A stretch of 64,000 nucleotides of DNA. Source: Knoellia sp. Soil729 (GTDB lineage: Bacteria > Actinomycetota > Actinomycetes > Actinomycetales > Dermatophilaceae). Positions 27,558-37,722 of the stretch are shown here, in pieces. The first letter of the stretch is position 1; every line of letters begins with the position of its first letter. The position numbers and the translations under genes are program-made. Below the pieces are notes generated by a model. That model saw only the letters and a program-made list of their open reading frames with translations. It was not told where the DNA came from and searched no databases. The stretch spans positions 339,550 to 403,549 of the forward strand of contig NZ_LMSA01000002.1 in the NCBI RefSeq assembly GCF_001427985.1, read 5' to 3'.

Positions 27558-28637
27558 GGCGAGCCACCTGAGCATCGCCGCCTCGCAGGACACGAGCTGG
27601 TCGACCGGGCACCGCTCCTCGTCGTGGTGCGCGAGGTTGGGGTCGCCCGGCCCGAAGTTCACGGCCGGAAGGCCCATCGCCTGGAAGCGGGCCACGTCGG
27701 TCCAGCCCTGCTTGGCGATGACGTCGACGCCGAGGGCCTCGACGAAGGCCCTGGCCGCCGGCAGGTCCAGGCCCGGGCGCGCTCCCCCGGCGTTGTCGGT
27801 CACCTCGAAGGTCAGGCCGTCGAAGACCTCGTGCATGTGCGCGACCGCCTGCTCCTCGCTCATGTCGGGGGCGTAGCGGTAGTTCACCGACACCAGGCAG
27901 CGGTCGGGGATGACGTTGCCGGCAATGCCGCCGCTGATGCTCACGGCGTTGAGGGCCTCGCGGTACTCGAGGCCGTCGACCACGACCGTCCGCGGCTCGT
28001 ATGCCGTGAGGCGGCTGAGGATGTCGGCCGCGTCGTGGATGGCGTTGTGCCCGTTCCACGGTCGCGCCGAGTGGGCGGCCGCGCCCTTGGTCGTCAGGTC
28101 GATGCGCAGCGTCCCCTTGCACCCACCCTCGACGATGGCTCCGGTCGGCTCGAGCAGGACGGCGAAGTCGGCATCCTCGATGAGGCCGGGCTGCTGCTCC
28201 TGGATGTGGAGCAGGCCGTTGAACTCGCTCTCGATCTCCTCACCCTCGTAGAAGACGTAGGTCACGTCGCGGCTCGGGGCGGGAACCGTTGCGGCAAGGC
28301 GCAGCTGGACCGCGACCCCACCCTTCATGTCGACCGTGCCCCGGCCCCACAGCACCTCGCCCTCGCCGTCACCGCCGGGAAGGCGCCTGGTGGGCAGGTT
28401 TGGCGGGTCGGTGAGTGGCACGGTGTCGATGTGACCGGCGAGGACGACCCGCTCACCGTGCCCGAGCTCCGTACGGGCCACGACGGTGTTGCCGATGCGC
28501 GTGACGGTGAGGTGCTCGAGCGGTCGCAACGCCTCCTCGATCGCGTCGCAGACGGCGGCCTCGTCCTGGCTCACCGACTCGATGTCGCAGAGCGCAGCGG
28601 TGAGCGTGACTACATCGGCAGTGAGGTCGAGCGGCAT
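27555..28637 (-). CDS. dapE: Succinyl-diaminopimelate desuccinylase
   Basis: A 360-residue M20-family metalloenzyme that removes succinate from N-succinyl-LL-diaminopimelate in lysine and peptidoglycan biosynthesis. Zinc and catalytic residues appear in [11 protein letters not shown] (His, Asp), [11 protein letters not shown] (Asp), [13 protein letters not shown] (Glu pair) and the C-terminal NLAHHDEE (His). The dimerisation domain occupies about residues 165-275. It diverges from dapD, whose product acts earlier in the same succinylase branch. The ATG at 28637 follows a TAGGGT box with 7-nt spacing. Confidence 0.94.
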   Translation of the reverse strand: MPLDLTADVVTLTAALCDIESVSQDEAAVCDAIEEALRPLEHLTVTRIGNTVVARTELGHGERVVLAGHIDTVPLTDPPNLPTRRLPGGDGEGEVLWGRGTVDMKGGVAVQLRLAATVPAPSRDVTYVFYEGEEIESEFNGLLHIQEQQPGLIEDADFAVLLEPTGAIVEGGCKGTLRIDLTTKGAAAHSARPWNGHNAIHDAADILSRLTAYEPRTVVVDGLEYREALNAVSISGGIAGNVIPDRCLVSVNYRYAPDMSEEQAVAHMHEVFDGLTFEVTDNAGGARPGLDLPAARAFVEALGVDVIAKQGWTDVARFQAMGLPAVNFGPGDPNLAHHDEERCPVDQLVSCEAAMLRWLA

Positions 28638-28650
28638 GCGCCGAACCCTA
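28638..28650 (-). promoter_or_regulatory. Leaderless-type promoter for dapE
   Basis: Minus-strand TAGGGT (28650-28645) is followed by 7 nt and the ATG at 28637. Confidence 0.5.
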
Positions 28651-28706
28651 CCGACGGGGATCGACGAGCGCGGCGAGGGGATGACCGAAGTCCACGGTCG
28701 GCCACC

Positions 28707-28719
28707 TAGGCTTGTCGCC
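28707..28719 (+). promoter_or_regulatory. Leaderless-type promoter for dapD
   Basis: TAGGCT at 28707-28712 is followed by 7 nt and the ATG at 28720. It is one of a divergent pair with the dapE box, 57 bp away. Confidence 0.5.
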
Positions 28720-29643
28720 ATGACCGCGCGCACCGCACACGGCTTTGGCCTCCTCACCCTTCACGGCGACACCGTCCTCGACGCCTGGTTCCCCGCACCG
28801 GCACTGGGTGACGCCACCGGCGCCCAGGAGCCGGCCGCACTGACCGCTCTGGCGGGCGCGGACGAGGTGCGTGGCGTGACGCGCGAGCTGCAGCTGGTCG
28901 AGGTGGACCTCGACTCCGCCCCAGCAGACGCGGCTGACGGTTGGCTGCGCCTGCACCTCCTGTCGCACCGCCTGGCGGCCCCCAACACCATCAACCTCGA
29001 CGGCCTGTTCGGTGTGCTCACCAACGTCGTGTGGACGAGCCAGGGTCCGTGCGCGGTCGACGGCTTCGAGCTCACCCGCGCCGCCATGAGTGCCCGTGGC
29101 CCGGTGCAGGTCTTCGGGGTCGACAAGTTCCCGCGGATGACCGACTACGTGGTGCCCTCGGGTGTCCGCATCGCCGACGCCGACCGGGTCCGCCTGGGGG
29201 CCCACCTGGCCAGCGGCACGACCGTCATGCACGAGGGCTTCGTCAACTTCAACGCCGGCACCCTGGGAACCTCGATGGTCGAGGGCCGCATCTCGCAGGG
29301 AGTCGTCGTCGGCGACGGCTCCGACATCGGCGGTGGGGCCTCGACGATGGGCACCCTCTCCGGAGGTGGCACCGAGCGCGTCTCGATCGGCGAGCGCTGC
29401 CTACTCGGTGCCGAGTCCGGCCTGGGCATCGCCCTGGGTGACGACTGCGTCATCGAGGCGGGCCTCTATGTCACTGCCGGCACCAAGGTGACCCTGCCCG
29501 ACGCCACCGTCACGCGGGCCAGCGAGCTGTCCGGCCAGTCCAACCTGCTCTTCCTGCGCAACTCCGTGACCGGAACGGTGGAGGCACGCCCGCGCGACGG
29601 CCACGGCATCGTGCTCAACTCCGCACTCCACGCCAACGACTGA
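28720..29643 (+). CDS. dapD: Tetrahydrodipicolinate N-succinyltransferase
   Basis: A 307-residue enzyme that transfers succinyl from succinyl-CoA to tetrahydrodipicolinate, the entry to the succinylase branch of lysine biosynthesis. It is of the actinobacterial type: a long N-terminal domain (residues 1-150) followed by a left-handed beta helix with hexapeptide-like turns ([20 protein letters not shown], then [20 protein letters not shown]). Its TGA overlaps the ATG of the next gene (TGATG). It works with dapE, opposite, and dapC at 32038. Confidence 0.94.
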   Translation: MTARTAHGFGLLTLHGDTVLDAWFPAPALGDATGAQEPAALTALAGADEVRGVTRELQLVEVDLDSAPADAADGWLRLHLLSHRLAAPNTINLDGLFGVLTNVVWTSQGPCAVDGFELTRAAMSARGPVQVFGVDKFPRMTDYVVPSGVRIADADRVRLGAHLASGTTVMHEGFVNFNAGTLGTSMVEGRISQGVVVGDGSDIGGGASTMGTLSGGGTERVSIGERCLLGAESGLGIALGDDCVIEAGLYVTAGTKVTLPDATVTRASELSGQSNLLFLRNSVTGTVEARPRDGHGIVLNSALHAND

Positions 29644-30527
29644 TGCCCGCGAGTCGCGGTCGCCGGGTCGTCCTGGCCGAGGAGCAGCCGCGCCGCGGTC
29701 CTCGGTGGGTCGCGCGCGTCCTCGTCCTCTCGCTCGTCGCCCTCCTCGGACTGGGGGCCTGGTTCGGAGGGCGCAGCCTGTTCGACACCGTCCTCGGCGC
29801 GCGCTGCCAGGCGACGGCCGGTGGGAACTCGGTGCAGTTCGACCCCGAGCAGATGAGCAACGCCGCCACGATCACCGCCATCGCGCTGCGCCGTGGGCTG
29901 CCAGCACGGGCCGCGACGATCGCCCTGGCGACCGCGATCCAGGAGTCCAAGCTGCGCAACATCCGCTACGGGGACCGTGACTCGGTCGGCCTCTTCCAGC
30001 AGCGCCCCTCACAGGGCTGGGGCACCGTCGAGCAGATCCTCGAGCCCGAGTACACGACCAACAAGTTCTACGACGCCCTCGTGAAGATCAAGGGCTGGGA
30101 GAACGACACGATCACCGTCGTCGCGCAGAAGGTCCAGCGCAGCGCCTACCCGGAGGCGTACGCGGACCACGAGCAGGAGGGGCGCATCCTCGCCTCCTCC
30201 TTGGCGGGCCACTCCCCACGCGGTGTCGCGTGCCGCCTCAACGAGCCCGAGGGCGAGGCCGACGTGGCCCTCATCGGACGGCTGCTCACGTCCGAGTACG
30301 CCCTGCGGCCCACCGCCGCACGCGGCACCCTGACCGTCGACGCGCCCAGTGACCAGATCGCCTGGTCGATCGCCTCCTGGTCGGTCGCCAAGGCCGTCGA
30401 CACCGGCATCACCGGGGTGACGATCGGCGACCGGCGATGGGTCCGCAGTCGCGAGTCGTCCGCCTGGACCTGGGCACGCACCGACGCACCCGCCCCCGGG
30501 CAGCAGGTCATCCTGCACCTCGGCTGA
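29643..30527 (+). CDS. Membrane-anchored lysozyme-like protein
   Basis: A 294-residue protein. A single membrane helix near the N-terminus (WVARVLVLSLVALLGLGAWF, about 22-41) leaves most of the chain outside. The region IALATAIQESKLRNIRYGDR, followed by DSVGLFQQRPSQGWGT (about 95-130), has the helix-Glu-Ser pattern and Gly-Leu-Phe-Gln segment of lytic-transglycosylase-like domains. The C-terminal 100 residues are not recognised. It overlaps dapD by one base and is probably co-transcribed with it. Cell-wall cleavage is possible, but activity cannot be assumed. Confidence 0.75.
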   Translation: MPASRGRRVVLAEEQPRRGPRWVARVLVLSLVALLGLGAWFGGRSLFDTVLGARCQATAGGNSVQFDPEQMSNAATITAIALRRGLPARAATIALATAIQESKLRNIRYGDRDSVGLFQQRPSQGWGTVEQILEPEYTTNKFYDALVKIKGWENDTITVVAQKVQRSAYPEAYADHEQEGRILASSLAGHSPRGVACRLNEPEGEADVALIGRLLTSEYALRPTAARGTLTVDAPSDQIAWSIASWSVAKAVDTGITGVTIGDRRWVRSRESSAWTWARTDAPAPGQQVILHLG

Positions 30528-30561
30528 GCCGCCCGACCGGGCGCGGCCCACCCACCCACGG

Positions 30562-30604
30562 GCGACGGCCCCCGTCCTGCATCGTGCAGGGCGGGGGCCG
30601 TCGC
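30562..30604. terminator. Strong bidirectional terminator hairpin
   Basis: A stem of 19 pairs (30562-30580 with 30586-30604, one G-T) closes a 5-nt loop. It lies between the convergent lysozyme-like gene and gltA. Confidence 0.85.
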
Positions 30605-30636
30605 GTATGCCGGGTGGCCGGCTGGCGCTGCTGGGG

Positions 30637-31935
<1,299 letters not shown>

Positions 31936-31995
31936 CGTCTCTTCATTCCTCACGTCTCGGGCGAGGTCGCAGTGGGCGTCCCTCACGCACCTGTG

Positions 31996-32001
31996 ACGCT
32001 A
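31996..32001 (-). promoter_or_regulatory. Possible -10 box of gltA
   Basis: Minus-strand TAGCGT (32001-31996) lies about 60 nt before the gltA ATG. Unlike the leaderless boxes, this would give a normal leader with a ribosome-binding site. Confidence 0.35.
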
Positions 32002-32037
32002 CCTCAGACGCCGCGCGCGGGGGAAAACAGTGTCCGC

Positions 32038-33183
32038 TCAGTGCCCTCGCAGGCGCTCGGCGGCGGCGGCGATCCGCTCGTCCGGGGCGGTGAGGGCGAT
32101 GCGCACGTGCTGTCGCCCGGCTGAGCCGTAGAAGGTGCCGGGGGCGGCGAGTATGCCGCGTGCGGCCAGGCGCTCCAGCGTCACCCACGCGTCCTCCCCG
32201 GCCGTGGCCCACAGGTAGAGGCCCGCGTCGCTGTGGTCGACCTCCAGACCGAAGGCGCGAACCCCTGCGAGCAGGTCCTCACGGCGCCCGCCGTAGACGG
32301 CCTTCTGTGCCTCGACGTGCGACGCGTCGCCCAGTGCCGCGGTGAGGGCGACCTGGATCGGCCACGGGACGATCATCCCCGCGTGCTTGCGCACCTCGAG
32401 GAGCTGCTTGACGAGCGTGGGGTCACCTGCGACGAACGCGGCGCGGTAGCCGGCGAGGTTGGACTGCTTCGAGAGGGAGTAGACGCAGAGCAGACCCTCG
32501 TGCGAGCCACCCGTCACCCTCGGGTCCAGGATCGACGGAGTCGTCGGTGCGGTCGAGCCGCCCCGGTCGGTGCGCCAGTCGAGCTCGGCGTAGCACTCGT
32601 CGCTGGCGACGACGACACCGTGCTGACGGGCCCAGGCCACGACCTTGGCCAGGTGCTCGACGCCGAGGACCTGGCCAGTGGGGTTGCCGGGGCTGTTGAG
32701 CCACAACAGCTTTGGGGTCGTCGAGGGCAGGAGTGGTCCGAGTGCGGCGAGCCCGTTGACCACCTGTGGCGTGGCTCCAGCCAGTCGCGCCCCCACGTCG
32801 TAGGTGGGGTAGGCGGCGGCCGGGAAGCCCACGATGTCGCCCGGCCCAAGACCGAGCAGCGTCGGCAACCAGGCGACGAGCTCCTTGCTGCCGACCGTGG
32901 GCAGCACCCCGTCAGGGTCGAGGTCGGGGACGCCCCGGCGGGTCGCGAACCACGTGGCCACCGCCTCGCGCAGGGCGGGCGTCCCCCAGGTCTGCGGGTA
33001 GCCGGGGGCATCCGAAGCCGAGCGCAACGCGTCCTGCACCACCTGGGGCGTGGGGTCGACCGGCGTCCCGACCGAGAGGTCGACCAGGCCCAGACCATCG
33101 GCCGTGGCAACAGAACTCGCCCGCTCCTTGAGCGGAGCGAGCGAGTCCCAGGGAAAGTCGGGCAGGTGCAGCAAGAGCGTCAC
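32038..33183 (-). CDS. dapC: Succinyldiaminopimelate aminotransferase
   Basis: A 381-residue class I aminotransferase that makes N-succinyl-LL-diaminopimelate. PLP-fold motifs are WLNSPGNPTGQVLG (about residues 158-171), the aspartate in VVVASDECYAELDW, and the Schiff-base lysine in YSLSKQSNLAGYR (about 222-234). The position directly after fdxA, with a 2-bp gap, is the standard actinobacterial dapC context. Together with dapD and dapE the window encodes three of the four succinylase-branch steps. It starts at the GTG 33183. Confidence 0.93.
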   Translation of the reverse strand: MTLLLHLPDFPWDSLAPLKERASSVATADGLGLVDLSVGTPVDPTPQVVQDALRSASDAPGYPQTWGTPALREAVATWFATRRGVPDLDPDGVLPTVGSKELVAWLPTLLGLGPGDIVGFPAAAYPTYDVGARLAGATPQVVNGLAALGPLLPSTTPKLLWLNSPGNPTGQVLGVEHLAKVVAWARQHGVVVASDECYAELDWRTDRGGSTAPTTPSILDPRVTGGSHEGLLCVYSLSKQSNLAGYRAAFVAGDPTLVKQLLEVRKHAGMIVPWPIQVALTAALGDASHVEAQKAVYGGRREDLLAGVRAFGLEVDHSDAGLYLWATAGEDAWVTLERLAARGILAAPGTFYGSAGRQHVRIALTAPDERIAAAAERLRGH

Positions 33184-33185
33184 GC

Positions 33186-33515
33186 TCAGTCGTTGTCGTG
33201 GCTCTGCGGCGGAAGGTCCGCGATGAGCGGGTGGTCCTTGGGGATCAGACCCATCTTGGCCGCTCCGCCGGGGCTGCCGAGGTCATCGAAGAACTCGACG
33301 TTGGCCTTGTAGTAGTCGGCCCACTGCTCGGGGGTGTCGTCCTCGTAGTAGATCGCCTCGACGGGACAGACCGGCTCACAGGCACCGCAGTCGACGCACT
33401 CGTCGGGGTGGATGTAGAGCGATCGCTCACCTTCGTAGATGCAGTCGACCGGACACTCGTCAATGCAGGCCTTGTCCTTGAGGTCCACACAGGGCTGCGC
33501 GATCACGTACGTCAT
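33186..33515 (-). CDS. fdxA: 7Fe ferredoxin
   Basis: A 109-residue electron carrier with a 3Fe-4S and a 4Fe-4S cluster. The N-terminus has the 7Fe spacing C-x7-C-x3-CP (cysteines 9, 17 and 21) and the second group CVDCGACEPVCP (about residues 40-51) provides the other cluster. The acidic C-terminal extension is normal for FdxA. Its ATG at 33515 is set by the TACTAT box 6 nt upstream. It is first in an operon with dapC. Confidence 0.94.
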   Translation of the reverse strand: MTYVIAQPCVDLKDKACIDECPVDCIYEGERSLYIHPDECVDCGACEPVCPVEAIYYEDDTPEQWADYYKANVEFFDDLGSPGGAAKMGLIPKDHPLIADLPPQSHDND

Positions 33516-33535
33516 ACAGCCATAGTATGCCGGGC
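33516..33535. promoter_or_regulatory. Overlapping divergent -10 boxes of fdxA and the GNAT gene
   Basis: The bases ATAGTAT (33522-33528) read TACTAT on the minus strand, 6 nt before the fdxA ATG, and TAGTAT on the plus strand, 7 nt before the GTG at 33536. One near-symmetric element could thus serve both leaderless genes, whose start codons are 20 bp apart. Confidence 0.6.
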
Positions 33536-34585
33536 GTGCCCGCCTCATTCGACGCCGTCCGGATCGGTGCCCGTGTCGTCGTCCGCTGGCGGCTCGAGCG
33601 CTCCCACGAGGTGGACGCGCAGGGTCCGTCGATGACCGACTCGGTCGGGAAGCTGGTCGCCCGCACGCAGGGTGACCTCACCGTCGCGACCCGGCAGGGA
33701 GACGTCGTCATCCCCCGCGCCCGGATCGTCGCGGCCAAGGAGATCCCGCCGAGGCCGAGCCGAAGGGGGGCCGCGCACCTTGCCCTCTCGGTCCCGGACC
33801 TCCAGCGGGTCATGGGCCCGAGCTGGGGGGCGCTCGAGCGCGAGGCCCTCGGCGAGTGGGAGCTGCGCGCGTCGCGGGGCTTCACCCAGCGGGGCAACTC
33901 CGTGCTTCCCGTGGGCGACCCCGGACTTCCCCTCTCGAGCGCCGTGGACCGGGTCGAGGCCTGGTATGCCGTGCGCGGACTGCCTGCCAAAGCGGTTCTT
34001 GCCGGGCCGGTCGGGTTCGACCCCGTCTCGGACGCCCTGGGCGCCGAGCTGCTGTCACGGGGGTGGACCGTGGCCGACCGCACGCTCACCCTCACGGCCG
34101 CGACCGCCCAGGTCGCAGCGACCGACCCGGGCGGGCCCGACGTCCACCTGGACCCAGAGCTCGACCCCCGATGGCTGGAGGCCTACCGCCAGAGCCGTGC
34201 CTCGGTGCCCGAGGCAGCCCCCGGTGTCCTGCGGGGCAGCCCGCGGCAGCTCTTCGCCAGCATCGCGCTCGGTGGGGGCCTCGCGCAGAAGCTCGGGCTG
34301 AGCACGCCTGGCTCGCGCGCACCTGGTCCGGTGGCGATCGGCCGGCTCGGCATCGCCCATGGCTGGGCGGGCCTGGGCGCGGTGTGGACGGATCCCGACC
34401 TGCGTGGGCGCGGACTGGCAGCCCACCTCACGGCATCCCTTGCGGCGGCCGCGCTCAGGGAGGGGCTGCAGCTCATGCACCTGCAGGTCGAGGCCGACAA
34501 CGACACGGCCATCCGGCTCTACGAACGACTGGGGTTCGCGAGGCACTCCAGCTACGTCTACGTCACCCGTCCGGGCGCCGGCTGA
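33536..34585 (+). CDS. GNAT family N-acetyltransferase with N-terminal SH3-like domain
   Basis: A 349-residue protein. Residues about 1-75 (ARVVVRWRLERSHEVDAQGP, then TQGDLTVATRQGDVVIPRAR) look like the small SH3-like barrel of Rv0428c-type acetyltransferases. The C-terminal GNAT domain has motif A in VWTDPDLRGRGLAAHLTASL (about 285-304) and NDTAIRLYERLGF. The acceptor is unknown. An ATG at 33527 is in frame, but the TAGTAT box overlaps it and points to the GTG at 33536. The gene is convergent with the VanW gene, 19 bp away, with no hairpin between. Confidence 0.85.
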   Translation: MPASFDAVRIGARVVVRWRLERSHEVDAQGPSMTDSVGKLVARTQGDLTVATRQGDVVIPRARIVAAKEIPPRPSRRGAAHLALSVPDLQRVMGPSWGALEREALGEWELRASRGFTQRGNSVLPVGDPGLPLSSAVDRVEAWYAVRGLPAKAVLAGPVGFDPVSDALGAELLSRGWTVADRTLTLTAATAQVAATDPGGPDVHLDPELDPRWLEAYRQSRASVPEAAPGVLRGSPRQLFASIALGGGLAQKLGLSTPGSRAPGPVAIGRLGIAHGWAGLGAVWTDPDLRGRGLAAHLTASLAAAALREGLQLMHLQVEADNDTAIRLYERLGFARHSSYVYVTRPGAG

Positions 34586-34604
34586 CCCCACGCCGGCACC
34601 GGCA

Positions 34605-36320
34605 CTACTTGGAGTCGGGGTGCGTGCAGTTGACGTCGTCCTCGGGGATGTAGTGGGTGTTGAAGTCCTCCGTGCGGAGTGCCTTTCCGCCCTGCAGGAA
34701 CGTGCGTGTGACGGTGACGTCGAAGCCCGGCGTCGGCGTCTGCGTGACGCAGTCGGGCGAGTCGTCCGTGATCTTCTTGAAGGGCACGATGTTGCGTCGC
34801 GGCCCCTTCTTGGCGGTGATGTCCCACTTCTTGGTCCCGTAGAAGGCGACCGTGACCTGCCCGTTGGAGGACGTGGCACGGATCTGGACGCCACCGTCGG
34901 TGGTGTTGACCCACTTGTTGTCCGGGTAGGGGAAGGAGATGGTCGCCTCACGACCCTCCGGGTAGCGGGAGATGTAGAAGCCGTGGGGCATGTACTCGAG
35001 GAATCGCATGCCGGCGAAGAAGGCCGCGTTGAACACGGTCGTCGAGACCTGCGAGATCCCGCCGCCGTAGTTCTCGTTGAGCCGGCCGTCCTGGATCACG
35101 CCGCCCTTCTGGTAGCCCTTCTCGGGCGTGCGCTTGCCCAGGATCCCGTTGAGGCTGAAGGTGCCGCCCGGCGGGACGTAGGTGCCGTTGAGCGTGCGCG
35201 CGGCGAGCTCGATGTTGTGGACCCGTCCGCCGCCGTTGGGGTTGAAGTACGTCGTGAAGGTCGAGATCAGCCCCTTGGGCAGGGTCGCCTTGGCCTTCTC
35301 GGTCGTGAACGTGGGCTGCGAGACGGTGACCGGGATGATGGCGGCCCGCTCCGCGGAGGTCAGGGCGGCGGTGACCGGCGCCACGATCTTGCCGGTCTCG
35401 AGCGCGACCCCCGTCCTGGAAGGGACGACCGTGGCCTGCCCGCTGCGGTAGGTGACGGTCGCGTCCCTGGCCTCGGACGTCGCGTCGGCCTTCTCCGCGG
35501 CCCGGGTGACGGCCTCGATGATGCGCTTGTCGTCGAAGGCAGGCGTGATCTTGCCGCTGGCATCCGCGGGGAAGCTGATCGCGGGCGCGAGCGCGGCGGC
35601 GCTGATCTCGAACGTCTTGTCCCCCGCCTTGACGGCCACCGGACCCGACATCGCCTTGTCGGCGAACTCGGTCTTGACCCGCTTCAGCTCGTCCAGGGAC
35701 ACCTTGGGCGTCGACTCGGTCACCGGAGCGACGATGGGTGCGCTGCGCGGCCAGGACGACGAGATCGTCTCGACCGTCCGGTCGACCTGGACCTTCTGGC
35801 CCCTGACCGGCTCGGTCAGCGCCACCTTGCCGCCCTTGACCGAGATCGCCCCCTCCTTGGCCGGGACGGCCAGCGTCGCGGCCGCCTTGGTCACGGCCGC
35901 GGTGAGCCGGGACTCGTCGACGTGGGTCTTGAGGCTGTGCTCCCCACCGCCGGTGAGGTGGCCCAGGACCTTGACGGGGTTGAGGGTGAACCCGGTGAGG
36001 TCGCGGACCGAGGCGTCGAGGTCGACGCTGAGCCCGGCCTGCTCGGGGTTGATCTTCGCCGACTTCTCACCGGCGGTGAGGGTGACCGGCGCCGAGCTGC
36101 GCTCCTCGACACCCGCCGCAAGGGCCTTGCGCGCCTGCGAGGGTCCCATCCCGCCGACCTGCACGCCACCGACCTTGGTGTCGCTCGGCGTGCGGCCACT
36201 GGCGTACGCGGCCGCCCCGACATAACCGGCGATGAGCACGACGAGCGCTCCCAGAAGTGCCGCCACGGCACCTCGTCGGGATCGGGAGGAGCCCTGGGGC
36301 TGGTCGAGCCTGTCGGTCAT
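34605..36320 (-). CDS. VanW family protein with repeated peptidoglycan-binding-like domains
   Basis: A 571-residue extracytoplasmic protein. A basic N-terminus is followed by one membrane helix (AVAALLGALVVLIAGYVGAA, about 18-37). Two repeats of the YoaR/PG_binding_4 type cover about residues 45-330, then comes the VanW domain (TYFNPNGGGRVHNIELAART, then NYGGGISQVSTTVFNAAFFA, about 345-470). The role of VanW proteins is not established; the association with cell-wall domains suggests an envelope task. AAGGACC lies upstream of the ATG at 36320. It stands alone between a convergent acetyltransferase gene and the flavin reductase gene. Confidence 0.88.
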   Translation of the reverse strand: MTDRLDQPQGSSRSRRGAVAALLGALVVLIAGYVGAAAYASGRTPSDTKVGGVQVGGMGPSQARKALAAGVEERSSAPVTLTAGEKSAKINPEQAGLSVDLDASVRDLTGFTLNPVKVLGHLTGGGEHSLKTHVDESRLTAAVTKAAATLAVPAKEGAISVKGGKVALTEPVRGQKVQVDRTVETISSSWPRSAPIVAPVTESTPKVSLDELKRVKTEFADKAMSGPVAVKAGDKTFEISAAALAPAISFPADASGKITPAFDDKRIIEAVTRAAEKADATSEARDATVTYRSGQATVVPSRTGVALETGKIVAPVTAALTSAERAAIIPVTVSQPTFTTEKAKATLPKGLISTFTTYFNPNGGGRVHNIELAARTLNGTYVPPGGTFSLNGILGKRTPEKGYQKGGVIQDGRLNENYGGGISQVSTTVFNAAFFAGMRFLEYMPHGFYISRYPEGREATISFPYPDNKWVNTTDGGVQIRATSSNGQVTVAFYGTKKWDITAKKGPRRNIVPFKKITDDSPDCVTQTPTPGFDVTVTRTFLQGGKALRTEDFNTHYIPEDDVNCTHPDSK

Positions 36321-36358
36321 GGTGGTCCTTGCGTGAAGTCGGATGGAACGTCGTGGGG

Positions 36359-36862
36359 TCAGGGAAGGGTCGAGTACTGTCCGCGGAAGTGTACGAGGGC
36401 CGCACCGGGGTCGCCCCCCAGCGAGAACCGGTCCACGGCCGCGACGATGATGCTGTGGTCACCGGCGGGGTGCACGTCGCGCACGGAGCACTCGACGGTC
36501 GCCAGCGCACCGGTCAGCAGCGGGACGCCCGTGACGGCGCGCGTGTGGGGAGCACGGTCCATCTGCCCGGGCACCGGACGGCCGGGCGTCGCGAACCACG
36601 CGGCCAGCCCCCGCTGGCTAGCGGCGAGCACGCTGACCCCGAACACGCGCGACTCCAGCACCGCGTCGTGGAAGCGGGCGTCGGTGTCGACACAGATGAG
36701 CAGGAGCACGGGATCGAGCGAGACGCTGGTCACCGAGTCGGCCGTGAGTGCATGGTCGTGCCCGAACGCCGTGGTGGTGACGACGGCCACACCCTTGGCC
36801 AGGCGGCCCATCACGTGGCGGTAGGCGTCGGCGTCCACGGTGCCGTCGTCCAGAGCCGTCAC
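36359..36862 (-). CDS. Flavin reductase family protein
   Basis: A 167-residue FMN-binding split-barrel protein of the flavin reductase-like family. Characteristic parts are MGRLAKGVAVVTT (about residues 18-30), ALTADSVTSVSLDPVLLLIC and FGVSVLAASQRGLAAWFATP. Such proteins reduce free flavin with NAD(P)H for two-component oxygenases. No oxygenase lies nearby. Its start overlaps the mshB stop by ATGA, so it is last in the operon lipoprotein-mshB-flavin reductase. Confidence 0.88.
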   Translation of the reverse strand: MTALDDGTVDADAYRHVMGRLAKGVAVVTTTAFGHDHALTADSVTSVSLDPVLLLICVDTDARFHDAVLESRVFGVSVLAASQRGLAAWFATPGRPVPGQMDRAPHTRAVTGVPLLTGALATVECSVRDVHPAGDHSIIVAAVDRFSLGGDPGAALVHFRGQYSTLP

Positions 36863-37722
36863 CGGGGCTCACCCGCGAGACCGCGCACGGTGCCCTCGAC
36901 CGGGACGAGCTCACCGCTGGCGGGGTCCAGGAGCGCATAGCCCTCACGCCCGGCCAGGCGCGCCGCGATGTCGTTGGAGAGTGCGAACCAGCCGTCACCG
37001 ACGACGACCTGCGTGGCATGGTGGCGCAGCGCCTCCTGCTGAGCGGGCACGAGCGCGGGGTCATCGATGACGTGGGTCACGAGGTCGTCGTCGACCACGG
37101 AAGGCGGCATCGGGTCGCTCGGCGACGGCACGGCATACGGCAGGTCCGGTGGCAGGTGCTCGAGAAGCCAGGCGCGGTCCTCGAGGACCCACGAACGCGG
37201 GGTGAGGTTGACGAAGAGCGATGGCGCCGAGGGCATGGCAGCCACGGCAGCGCGCACGGCGTCGTGGACCCGGATGTGGTCGGGGTGGCCGTAGCCCCCC
37301 TGCGCGTCGTAGGTGACGACGACGTCCGGCGCGATCTCGACGATCGCGGTGCGCATCACCTCGGCCACCTCGAAGAAGTCCGACCCGGCGAAGGCCCGCG
37401 GGTGGGCGAAGGCCTGCGACCCGACCATGCCCGAGTCCCGGTATGCCGGCCCGTCACCGCGGGTGCGCTCGCCGAGGAAGTGGTGGGTCACCCCCAGGAC
37501 CGACACGGCACCGGCGAGCTCATCGCGTCGGTGTGCGGCGAGCGGGTCCCCCGGCGCGCCCTCGAGGTGCGCCAGCTCGGCCGGGATCACCTCACCCTCC
37601 TCGCCCAGGGTGCAGGTGAGCACGTGCACGTCGTCCCCGCGCCGGACGTGGTGGAGGATGGCGACACCGGTCGCCAGGGTCTCGTCGTCGGGGTGCGCGT
37701 GGACGAACAGCAGGCGCGTCAT
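36859..37722 (-). CDS. mshB: MshB-like N-acetyl-inositol-glucosamine deacetylase
   Basis: A 287-residue PIG-L family enzyme that most likely deacetylates GlcNAc-inositol in mycothiol biosynthesis. The zinc site is HAHPDDETLATGVAIL (about residues 8-23) with Asp and His, and the second histidine motif is VTYDAQGGYGHPDHIRVH. The length (close to 300) fits MshB better than the shorter paralogue at 6798, but Mca and other homologues are similar, so the name is probable rather than certain. Both ends overlap neighbours by ATGA. Confidence 0.85.
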   Translation of the reverse strand: MTRLLFVHAHPDDETLATGVAILHHVRRGDDVHVLTCTLGEEGEVIPAELAHLEGAPGDPLAAHRRDELAGAVSVLGVTHHFLGERTRGDGPAYRDSGMVGSQAFAHPRAFAGSDFFEVAEVMRTAIVEIAPDVVVTYDAQGGYGHPDHIRVHDAVRAAVAAMPSAPSLFVNLTPRSWVLEDRAWLLEHLPPDLPYAVPSPSDPMPPSVVDDDLVTHVIDDPALVPAQQEALRHHATQVVVGDGWFALSNDIAARLAGREGYALLDPASGELVPVEGTVRGLAGEPR

